From Candidatus Gastranaerophilales bacterium (GTDB taxonomy: Bacteria > Cyanobacteriota > Vampirovibrionia > Gastranaerophilales > Gastranaerophilaceae): a stretch of 5,112 nucleotides of DNA. Positions 1-5,112 of the stretch are shown one piece after another. The position numbers and the translations under genes were made by a program. The stretch's first letter is position 1. Each line of letters begins with the position of its first letter. Location: positions 1 through 5,112 of the forward strand of contig JAJQDG010000131.1 of the NCBI GenBank assembly GCA_021202305.1, given 5' to 3'. The notes under the pieces are model-generated. The model was not told where the DNA came from. It did no database searches and saw nothing but the letters and a program-made list of their open reading frames with translations.

Positions 1-211
1 CGGACTTTTCGGACTTTTTCCGGTCGAACGGATAGAATGATTATTTCGGAAAGTTGGTTCTTTTTAGTTGCTGCGCTTGACTTTCGGCTAACAGTGCGGG
101 TTGTATGTAAAGAAACAGGACAATACAGAAAAAGGGAACTTGCCTCAAAGTCCCTCAGTGTAAAAGAATTTGAGAATAATTTAGGGTTACAGAAAAGTCC
201 GATATGTCCGA
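1..211. repeat. Inverted pair of tandem GTCCGA motifs
   Basis: At 1-5 and 10-14 the motif CGGAC occurs twice with a 9-bp period, each copy followed by a T-run (CGGACTTTT). At 197-202 and 206-211 GTCCGA occurs twice, again with a 9-bp period and preceded by A-runs. The reverse complement of 193-211 (CGGACATATCGGACTTTT) matches 1-19 closely, so the two blocks are inverted about 175 bp apart. Paired tandem short sites facing each other resemble the multi-site ends bound by Mu/Tn7/Tn552-type transposases, or the operator clusters of a phage regulator. The left block touches the window edge, so it may continue. The function is inference; the repeats are directly seen. Confidence 0.5.
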
Positions 212-332
212 TTTTAGGACTATTGTACTCATAAATACATAAAAAGTTTGTAACAATATGCCTTAAAGCCTTATTTCTGTAAGGTAATACCCGATAACAA
301 ACATGGGACTTTTGATATCAAAAAAGTAACTC
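25..332. other. Intergenic stretch without a convincing gene
   Basis: A 65-codon open frame runs from 37 to 234 on the plus strand. It has no ribosome binding site before its ATG, no recognisable domain, and its end reads through the GTCCGA motifs, so I do not call it a gene. It could be the decayed end of an older gene. From 235 to 309 the DNA is AT-rich with only a weak 5-bp hairpin (269-273 with 280-284). No tRNA or rRNA is visible. The stretch otherwise holds the repeats and palindrome listed separately. Confidence 0.5.
310..323. repeat. 14-bp perfect palindrome TTTTGATATCAAAA
   Basis: TTTTGATATCAAAA is a perfect palindrome centred between 316 and 317. It could be an operator for a dimeric regulator. 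The A6 run at 320-325 reads as T6 on the minus strand, so the site also lies where transcripts from the kinase operon might end. No promoter is clear beside it. Confidence 0.35.
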
Positions 333-405
333 AGGTTCCGTAAAAAAAATTTTCTGTTACAAAACGGAACCTTAACGGAACTTTTTTAAGGAACCAAACG
401 GAACC
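333..405. repeat. Left cluster of AACGGAAC sites after the kinase gene
   Basis: This block holds GGTTCCGT (334-341), AAACGGAACC (362-371), AACGGAAC (374-381), a degenerate AAGGAACC (388-395) and AAACGGAACC (396-405), the last overlapping the kinase stop codon. Positions 333-341 and 364-372 form a 9-bp perfect inverted repeat (AGGTTCCGT/ACGGAACCT) with a 22-nt loop. Read leftward it is followed 7 nt later by T6, so it could act as a poor terminator of the kinase operon. The same motif recurs at 1896-1932 on the other side of the operon in mainly opposite orientation. Candidate roles are regulator operators or multi-site transposon ends; the sequence alone does not decide. Confidence 0.6.
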
Positions 406-1553
406 TACAAATTTCGATAAGCCTCACATAATTCATCAACAGATTTATAACGGTTAGATTTATCTCCAAGCCCTTTCCTAACTAAATTATTTAATTTTCT
501 ATCTGTTATTTTAGATGTATTGGTTCTACCAGTCGTAATAAAATATACAAGCATTGTAAGAGCATATATTTCGTGTGATATTGAATAATTGTTAAAACCT
601 TCAAGTTTCAAATTAGGATCATTAAAATAGCCTTTAAACTCAGTATTGACTGTAGTTAACTTATTTTCTGGATTTTTAGCTAGACCAAAATCTGCAATCT
701 TTACAACCAATACATCATCATATACTTTAATTAAAACATTGCTTGGAGATAAATCTCTATGTAAATAACCTTTTTCATGTAGATATTTACATGCTTTCAA
801 TAATTGTAATATTATTGATTTTCGAACACCGGAAGATATTTTATCGTTATTAAGTTTTAAAAATTTATCCAAGGTATAATCCATATATTCCATAATGTAC
901 GAATTATTATTATCATCATATGAATAAACTTCGACAATATAAGGAGACTTTAGTCCTTTCATTATTTCAAATTCTTGTTTAAATCGTTTTAATTCTTTTT
1001 CAGATAAATCTTTTTTTGCTCTTTTAATAACAAAATCTCTACTATAATAATTATCATGATATTTGTATGTTAGTGCATATGAACCTTCACCTATTGGGAT
1101 AAGATTACTAACACTTTTATTATTTGGATGTTCTATGCTTACTGTATTAGTTTTAATAAAAATAGGTACAGCATAATATAACTCAATTTTTTTCATATGT
1201 TCAGGAATTGTACTTCCACCGCTTGAACTCAGAAATTCATTGCATTTATTAATAACGCTTTGATTATATTCCTCGATTTGAAAAGAATATTCAGAATTTT
1301 TCAATCGGTGTTGCAATGTTTCAATTTTATCAATTGTATCAATCAGTTCTCGACTAGGATCCGCCCAAAAATGGGCTGCATAATCTTTGGTCGGTAATCT
1401 TTCATTCATACATTTGAATAAATTGATTAAAGAAAAATGTAATGTTGATAAAATTAAGATTACATCCTTTCTTCCAAAAGGATTATAGAATTCTGCAAAT
1501 TCATCAGTTAATTGCATATCCTTTCTTAATTCAGCTAAATAATTTTCATACAT
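405..1553 (-). CDS. Eukaryotic-like Ser/Thr protein kinase with N-terminal extension
   Basis: This 382-residue protein is predicted to be an ATP-dependent Hanks-type protein kinase, probably cytoplasmic. Seen in the sequence: a glycine-rich loop IGEGSYA at 154-160 (third glycine replaced by Ala160), the ATP-binding lysine in VIK (Lys177), a likely helix-C glutamate at Glu194, a hinge near MEYM (221-224), the catalytic loop HRDLSPSN (265-272, with Asp267 and Asn272) and DFG (288-290). All main catalytic residues are present. The usual APE region is divergent (FNDP, 310-313). Residues 1-145 are a separate domain I do not recognise; residues 31-46 are hydrophobic but short for a membrane span. 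There is no PASTA or clear transmembrane segment. Its ATG directly abuts the TAG of the upstream regulator gene (TAGATG), with a weak AAGGG upstream, so translational coupling is likely. Substrate unknown. A role in phage defence or prophage control is inference from context. Confidence 0.9.
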   Translation of the reverse strand: MYENYLAELRKDMQLTDEFAEFYNPFGRKDVILILSTLHFSLINLFKCMNERLPTKDYAAHFWADPSRELIDTIDKIETLQHRLKNSEYSFQIEEYNQSVINKCNEFLSSSGGSTIPEHMKKIELYYAVPIFIKTNTVSIEHPNNKSVSNLIPIGEGSYALTYKYHDNYYSRDFVIKRAKKDLSEKELKRFKQEFEIMKGLKSPYIVEVYSYDDNNNSYIMEYMDYTLDKFLKLNNDKISSGVRKSIILQLLKACKYLHEKGYLHRDLSPSNVLIKVYDDVLVVKIADFGLAKNPENKLTTVNTEFKGYFNDPNLKLEGFNNYSISHEIYALTMLVYFITTGRTNTSKITDRKLNNLVRKGLGDKSNRYKSVDELCEAYRNL

Positions 1554-1869
1554 CTATAATTTGCCCTTCTGTTCTTCAACAAATTCTTTGATAACCTTGT
1601 ACACATATCTTGTGGTGGTTTCGCAAGCTAACACAAGTTTATTAATTGTATATTTAGTTCCATCAAAATTATCTATAATATATTGTTTTTTTGTATTGTT
1701 GATTGCAGTGAGCATGGATTGAAAACTTTTCTCCTGTCGCATTGAACATTAATTTTTTAGTCGCCTCTAAGCCAATAATAGAGCAGAGATATTTTAAATC
1801 TTCTGTTGGCAAATTATCTTCAGTTATATATTTTTCCCATACCGGTTCTGTTTCGGAATTTATAACCAT
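1554..1869 (-). pseudogene. Mor-family transcription activator, frameshifted at an A7 run
   Basis: Two overlapping minus-strand frames together make one Mor-like protein of about 104 residues. The first starts at 1869 with RBS AAAAGGAG four bases before the ATG, and contains EDLKYLCSIIGLEATKKL, typical of the N-terminal dimerisation half of Mor/C activators of Mu-like phages. The second frame (stop at 1554-1556) supplies the C-terminal HTH half, with NFDGTKYTINKLVLACETTT followed by a recognition-helix-like RYVYKVIKE. The frames meet at T7 on the plus strand (1686-1692); one A fewer on the coding strand would join them. As it stands the first frame stops soon after the run, leaving a 66-residue product without HTH. 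An internal ATG (1740-1742) could start the HTH half alone. Alternatives are a sequencing error, transcriptional slippage or true decay. The family comes from pattern recognition, not a search. Confidence 0.7.
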
Positions 1870-1873
1870 ATTA

Positions 1874-1932
1874 CTCCTTTTCTCTATTATAGTACAAACG
1901 GAACCAAGTCGGGTTCCGTTTAGTTCCGTTTG
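1874..1932 (-). promoter_or_regulatory. Activator-type promoter with AACGGAAC operator cluster
   Basis: On the minus strand a perfect TATAAT (plus-strand ATTATA at 1886-1891) lies just before the AAAAGGAG site (1874-1881) of the Mor-like gene. No acceptable -35 hexamer is present 16-18 bp upstream. Instead there are AAACGGAACC (1896-1905), GGTTCCGTTT (1912-1921) and GTTCCGTTTG (1923-1932). If transcription starts near 1879, the last two sites cover roughly -33 to -53. In Mu, Mor and C bind just upstream of promoters that have a -10 but a poor -35, so this arrangement fits positive autoregulation. The site between -17 and -26 could give repression instead. Sites are seen; the bound protein is inferred. 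Confidence 0.55.
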
Positions 1933-1956
1933 AAAAATTTTCTTAATACATCAAAT

Positions 1957-2013
1957 ATTTTGTTTTTTCAATATCACTTAAACAGTGATTTTTGAGCATT
2001 GAAAAAAACAAAA
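1957..2013. repeat. Nested inverted repeat between divergent operons
   Basis: The outer arms TTTTGTTTTTTCAAT (1958-1972) and ATTGAAAAAAACAAAA (1998-2013) are complementary over 15 positions except for one extra A in the right arm. Inside them ATCACT (1973-1978) and AGTGAT (1984-1989) form a second, 6-bp stem with a 5-nt loop, followed by T5. The structure lies between the leftward Mor-kinase operon and the rightward recombinase gene. It could be a divergent operator, a transcription barrier between the two units, or a small structured RNA; nothing here decides. Confidence 0.5.
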
Positions 2014-2073
2014 CTAATATGTTTCGATATGGATACATTGACTACACTTTTGAGGAAAGCAGAGTTAATGTGT

Positions 2074-2081
2074 GAGAGGAG
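2074..2081 (+). promoter_or_regulatory. Strong RBS fixing the start of the winged-helix gene
   Basis: GAGAGGAG ends six bases before the ATG at 2088, which is the reason to choose that start over the in-frame ATG at 2082, only one base downstream of the site. This is the best ribosome binding site on the plus strand and implies that the short reading frame behind it was a genuine gene start. A possible -35 TTGACT at 2038-2043 has no well-spaced -10, so the promoter remains unclear. Confidence 0.65.
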
Positions 2082-2087
2082 ATGACG

Positions 2088-3268
2088 ATGCAAAATTCAA
2101 ATACAGACTGGATTACGACAAAAGAACTGGCAGAAATTAAAGGTATATCTGAAAGAGCCGTTCGAAAAGCAATCAGTAAAAGCAACTACAATCCGAACAA
2201 AAAATTGAACAGCCTTATGCATATAATGCTAATGCATTTTTAAGAAAGATAAAAACTGAATTTACCAAAGAACAGATTAAATATTTTAGAAACAATATAA
2301 ACCCGCCAAAGGTTAAAATATATTCAATAAAGGTTGATGAACCTCTGAATATGGAGTTTAAAAATGCGGCAAATATTTATTTAACCCGTCTGCGTTTGGA
2401 AAATAAACTGGAAAGGTTTATGCATGAAAAAACAGATTATAAAAATCATTTACAAGCACATTTTGATAATTTAACCATAAGAGAAATAACATCCCGTACA
2501 GTTTCAAAATACAAACAATACATGTTTGACAAAGGATTTCAGCTGACGTCTGTTAACATATATATTTCATTACTAAAAAGGATAATAAGAGCAGTCTGTC
2601 CTAAAACAAATAGACTTGTTACAAGAGGTGATAAAATTATTCAAAATGTCTATGCACTTGATATGAATATTTTATCAGAAGATGAGATAGCCTATTTATT
2701 ACAGATTTGTCAATTAAAATACCCTGCTGCATACCCTGTTCTACATCTTTCACTATCAACGGGTGCAAGTGTGCCAGAATTATTAGGATTAACCTGGGAT
2801 AGGATAAATTTTGAGGATAACACAATATTTTTGAAATATTTTCTTTATGAACAACGCCTTGTTGTAAACAAAGGCGGAACTGCCGCAAGAATATTGAAGA
2901 TTGATAATAAAATATCGTGCATTTTGCAAAAGAAATTAAAAAAGACAAACCCTGCTCCAAGCGATTTTGTTTTTAAATTCAATTTTCCAAAATCACCTCA
3001 GCAATATTTTGAAGGTGTTGTTTTAAGAGGTTTATCCATACAACTTGGAATTCAAAGACTATTCCCAAGTGACTTACAGCACAATTTTGCCAATTTATGC
3101 TTGAAACAAAACATTCCCGTTGCATTTATTCAAAAATCATTAGGGTATTACAGTTTAGCTAATTTTGTTAAAATATACAAAAATCTGATAGAAAATCAGG
3201 AAAAAGAATATTATAACCCGCTTATTGGAATTTATAATAAAACGGGACTTGAAAATGCTGAAAAATGA
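2088..3268 (+). pseudogene. MuA-like winged helix joined to degenerate tyrosine recombinase, with frameshift
   Basis: The frame from 2088 has a good RBS, encodes WITTKELAEIKGISERAVRK (a MuA N-terminal-type HTH) and stops at 2241-2243. The -1 frame, open from 2180, continues with PYAYNANAFLRKIK and leads without a stop into the recombinase. Changing frame at A6 (2199-2204) gives one product of about 393 residues, a normal size for such integrases. Counting from the in-frame Met at 2351, residues 1-85 resemble the SAM-like core-binding domain (TIREITSRTVSKY, SVNIYISLLKRII), and 105-280 the catalytic domain. Key residues are changed: box I TGxR is TGAS (Ser140), HxxR is SDLQ (Ser240, Gln243) and LGH is LGY (Tyr266). 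Lys174 and the candidate nucleophile Tyr276 remain. Strand exchange is therefore unlikely; DNA binding may persist. The frame change may be decay, sequencing error or programmed frameshifting. The Met at 2351 has no RBS. Confidence 0.75.
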
Positions 3269-3728
3269 GTTATCTTGTATATGCTGGAGGAACTCAAAAT
3301 ATGAAAAACACGTTTTATCAGATACTGCAGCAAAACTTTATACTGAAAAATTTATGACATTAGAAAGTATAGCCAAACAATTGAATGTAAATGAAAGAAC
3401 TCTTCGCCGTTGGAAAGCTGCTGATAATTGGAAAAATAGACGGCTTGAATACATAAAATCCAAAACAACATTTCACGAAGATTTATATAATTTCGGCAGA
3501 ACTCTTTTAGAATCTATAAAAACGGATATATCAAACAGTGAAAGGATTGAACCATCAAGATTGTATATTGTAACTAAAATAATGACTTTGCTTAAAAACA
3601 TAAAAAATTATGAGGATAAGGTATTGAACGATAAATACTCTCCTGAAAAAGCAAGCCCTCGAGAGATATCACCCGAAACCATCCGAGAAATTGAAGAAAA
3701 GATTTTTGGTATAACTTATGAAGAATAA
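3255..3728 (+). CDS. Terminase-small-subunit-like HTH protein (DUF1804/gpP-like), start uncertain
   Basis: From the ATG at 3255 this frame gives 157 residues. Residues 24-59 form a clear HTH: AAKLYTEKFMTLESIAKQLN then VNERTLRRWKAADNW, the layout of DUF1804 and gpP-type terminase small-subunit N-termini, which recognise phage DNA for packaging. The rest is charged and helical with no motif I know; it ends ISPETIREIEEKIFG. The 3255 start overlaps the recombinase stop by 14 bases and lacks an RBS. The only good RBS, GGAGG at 3286-3290, precedes an ATG at 3301 in a different frame; one extra T near 3312-3316 would join that start to this frame as MKNTFLSDTAAKLY. So the gene may carry a 5' frameshift. 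No terminase large subunit follows, so a packaging role here is doubtful. A transposon-associated regulator is the alternative. Confidence 0.6.
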   Translation: MLKNELSCICWRNSKYEKHVLSDTAAKLYTEKFMTLESIAKQLNVNERTLRRWKAADNWKNRRLEYIKSKTTFHEDLYNFGRTLLESIKTDISNSERIEPSRLYIVTKIMTLLKNIKNYEDKVLNDKYSPEKASPREISPETIREIEEKIFGITYEE

Positions 3729-3793
3729 CTTTCCAAAATTGCTGTTTTAAAGTCTTAAATTATTTTTAATAAGTATTATTATATAAGTCACAC

Positions 3794-3832
3794 TCAACCG
3801 CCTTAATCGACCGGTTGAACACTTTTTGAACA
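3794..3832. repeat. Inverted repeat and TTGAACA direct repeat between convergent genes
   Basis: TCAACCG (3794-3800) and CGGTTGA (3812-3818) form a 7-bp stem with an 11-nt loop, followed after four bases by T5 (3823-3827). It sits between the plus-strand HTH gene ending at 3728 and the minus-strand nuclease gene ending at 3841, so a weak rho-independent terminator for the rightward transcript is the simplest reading. In addition TTGAACA occurs twice, at 3815-3821 and 3826-3832, 11 bp apart or one helical turn, which a simple terminator does not need. Confidence 0.4.
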
Positions 3833-3840
3833 GGGTTTGA

Positions 3841-4848
3841 TTAGTTTTCTTCTGTCAATAATTTTATATTTTCCTTAGTAATCATATCCGCAAGTTCTTC
3901 TTCTGTGGGAAGGACTGTTTTATACTTGCTTGCAAAAATCTGCTGACTTTCTTTTAATACCGAATATTTAACCATTGTTTCTGATTTATCTGTGCAGAGT
4001 ATAATTCCTATAGTCGGGTTATCATCCATTCCACGTTTTAAATTGTCAAACATCCTGACATACATATCCATTTGACCGATATCAGCGTGAGATAGTTTAG
4101 TAGTTTTTAAATCAATAACAACAAAACATTTTAGTATGTAATTGTAAAAAACTAAATCTGCATAGAAATGTTCGGTTTCTGTACTAATTCTGAATTGGCG
4201 AGCTACAAAACTAAAGCCTTTGCCTAATTCAAGTAAAAATGTCTGTAAATTAGTGATTAAAGCCGATTCTAATGTACTTTCCTTACCTTCAATATTTTCA
4301 GGCAAATCCAAAAATTCCAAGACATACGGATCTTTAATAAATTCTTTAGTGTTAATTACAGCCGGCAAACATTTTTCAGTGTTATTTATCCCTTCTTGAG
4401 TTGATAGAAGCCTGTGATAATAACCGCTTTTGATATTGCGTTCAAGCTGTCGGTATGACCAATTTTGAGAAGAAGCTTCTACTAAATAGTAGTTTCTTTC
4501 GTCAGGATTATCGATTCTTAAAATTCTGGCAATGTTTGACCAACTCAAATTCGCCAGACAGTGTCTGTCGAATTCAGGATAAGTGATATAAAATTGGCGC
4601 ATGTTTTTAAGATTAGCTTCTGAAAAGCCTTTTCCAAAGGTATCTGTAAGGTATTTTGACAAATTTTCGATAAGTTTTGTTCCGTATTCAGCACGCAAAG
4701 CTCCGTCTTGTTCTTCTTCAACAATACGTTGCCCGATTTTCCAATATGTTTTCACCATAATGGAATTAACTGTTACGCATGCTTTAGAACGTGCAGTTTT
4801 CAATAACTCTGCAATATCGCTATAAATTTTAGAAACTCCGTTTGCCAT
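3841..4848 (-). CDS. DUF1016/YhcG-family PDDEXK nuclease domain protein
   Basis: This 335-residue protein matches the YhcG family in full length. The N-terminal DUF1016_N region shows YWKIGQRIVEEEQ (35-47), LSWSNIARIL (101-110), a YYLVEA segment (120-125) and WSYRQLERNI (130-139). The linker PYVLEFLDLPE (174-184) is typical. The C-terminal PDDEXK domain shows Glu194, Asp231 (FYADLVFY), the DxK pair Asp246/Lys248 in VVIDLKT, and Gln259 in GQMDMY; Asp in place of Glu in ExK is tolerated in this superfamily. The active site looks complete. The family is thought to cleave DNA and is often found near mobile elements and restriction-modification loci, but its exact target is not settled. The start is fixed by GGAGG (4854-4858) five bases before the ATG. 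It is convergent with the phage-like genes and appears to be transcribed alone or after the gene at the right edge. Confidence 0.93.
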   Translation of the reverse strand: MANGVSKIYSDIAELLKTARSKACVTVNSIMVKTYWKIGQRIVEEEQDGALRAEYGTKLIENLSKYLTDTFGKGFSEANLKNMRQFYITYPEFDRHCLANLSWSNIARILRIDNPDERNYYLVEASSQNWSYRQLERNIKSGYYHRLLSTQEGINNTEKCLPAVINTKEFIKDPYVLEFLDLPENIEGKESTLESALITNLQTFLLELGKGFSFVARQFRISTETEHFYADLVFYNYILKCFVVIDLKTTKLSHADIGQMDMYVRMFDNLKRGMDDNPTIGIILCTDKSETMVKYSVLKESQQIFASKYKTVLPTEEELADMITKENIKLLTEEN

Positions 4849-4853
4849 GAATA

Positions 4854-4874
4854 CCTCCGAATAGCTTTATTTTA
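4854..4874 (-). promoter_or_regulatory. RBS and candidate extended -10 for the YhcG-type gene
   Basis: On the minus strand TGCTAAAAT (plus-strand 4869-4877) forms an extended -10, followed by GGAGG (plus-strand CCTCC, 4854-4858) before the ATG. There is no good -35; an extended -10 can work without one. A G6 run on the plus strand (4884-4889) lies just upstream. The promoter would give the nuclease gene its own transcript, separate from the gene ending at 4902. Confidence 0.45.
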
Positions 4875-4901
4875 GCATAAATAGGGGGGTAGAGAATATA
4901 A

Positions 4902-5112
4902 TTATTTTACAGGTTCTTCTATTGGAATTAAAATTCCTCTATCAGGATCGTGTTGATAAATAAATCTAACTTTTGCCATAACCTCTTCTTCGCCAATTAT
5001 TAAGTCAATATTACTCTGCATTCGAGCTAAAGCTTCTTCATCGTGATAATAAATATTTATAATAGATTTTTCTCTTGCTAAGAGTATGTGCTTTATAATA
5101 CTATGGTCATTT
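4902..5112 (-). CDS. C-terminal part of an unrecognised protein, cut by the window edge
   Basis: A minus-strand frame is open from the window end (5112) to TAA at 4902-4904 and encodes 69 visible residues. It includes YYHDEEALARMQSNIDLIIG and ends DRGILIPIEEPVK. The composition is soluble and acidic, with a likely helix around the EEALARM stretch and a short strand in VMAKVRFIY. I do not recognise the family. Its start lies beyond the window, although an internal Met (ATG at 5019-5021) exists. It is co-directional with the YhcG-type gene, 53 bases upstream of that gene's start, so the two could form an operon despite the candidate promoter between them. The lack of stops over 210 bases of AT-rich DNA supports real coding. 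Confidence 0.6.
   Translation of the reverse strand, partial: NDHSIIKHILLAREKSIINIYYHDEEALARMQSNIDLIIGEEEVMAKVRFIYQHDPDRGILIPIEEPVK

Noticed and set aside
37..234. 65-codon plus-strand open frame
   Set aside because: No RBS, no recognisable motif, and it reads through the GTCCGA repeats; possibly an old gene remnant but not supported as a gene.
333..405. CRISPR-like array
   Set aside because: The repeats are only 8-10 bp, vary in orientation and spacing, and no Cas gene is present; they look like protein-binding sites.
427..432. Rightward promoter (CATAAT) driven by the left repeat cluster
   Set aside because: It would run antisense into the kinase gene, its spacing from the sites differs from the right-hand promoter, and no -35 is seen.
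405..1553. Membrane-anchored PknB-type kinase
   Set aside because: The only hydrophobic stretch (residues 31-46) is short and N-terminal to the kinase domain, and there are no PASTA repeats.
1742..1933. 63-codon plus-strand open frame opposite the Mor-like gene
   Set aside because: Antisense to the well-supported Mor-like coding region and its promoter; no RBS.
2637..2960. 107-codon minus-strand open frame
   Set aside because: Lies opposite the recombinase domain, whose motifs are clear on the plus strand; no RBS or family resemblance.
4601..4825. 74-codon plus-strand open frame
   Set aside because: Shadow of the conserved DUF1016 N-terminal region on the other strand.

Overview
The window is AT-rich bacterial DNA with the look of an accessory, phage-derived island. 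Genes use all three standard stop codons and mostly have clear AGGAG/GGAGG ribosome binding sites. The set of Mor-like regulator, MuA-type winged helix, tyrosine recombinase and terminase-small-subunit-like HTH points to remnants of a Mu-like or chimeric prophage. The style of these proteins reminds me of gut Gastranaerophilales (Vampirovibrionia), but nothing in the window proves a taxon and a low-GC Firmicute or other AT-rich gut bacterium is possible.

Layout. Positions 1-332 have no convincing gene. They hold two inverted pairs of tandem GTCCGA motifs (1-19 and 193-211) and a 14-bp palindrome (310-323). Positions 333-1932 form a compact unit: a leftward operon of a small Mor-family regulator (1554-1869, broken by one frameshift at an A7 run) followed with no gap (TAGATG) by an intact eukaryotic-like Ser/Thr kinase with an extra N-terminal domain (405-1553). 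This unit is bracketed by two clusters of the motif AACGGAAC/GTTCCGTT, mainly in inverted orientation. The right cluster sits directly upstream of a perfect TATAAT with no -35 box, as expected of an activator-dependent, Mor-type promoter.

A strong nested hairpin (1957-2013) separates this operon from a rightward one. That one begins with a MuA-like winged-helix domain that continues, after a -1 frame change at an A6 run, into a tyrosine recombinase (2088-3268). The recombinase keeps its fold and tyrosine but has lost the Arg, His/Arg and His catalytic residues. It is followed by an HTH protein resembling phage terminase small subunits (3255-3728), whose natural start also seems to have been shifted. 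No terminase large subunit, portal or capsid gene follows, so the phage module is cut short.

On the right an inverted repeat lies between converging genes, then an intact DUF1016/YhcG-type PDDEXK nuclease on the minus strand (3841-4848), and the C-terminal end of an unrecognised minus-strand gene (4902 to the window end).

Working view: a decaying Mu-like element in which the mobility and phage genes are damaged while the kinase and the nuclease remain open. A kinase cargo controlled by a Mor-like activator and bounded by shared DNA sites is the most unusual part. Its role in phage defence or prophage control is inference only.
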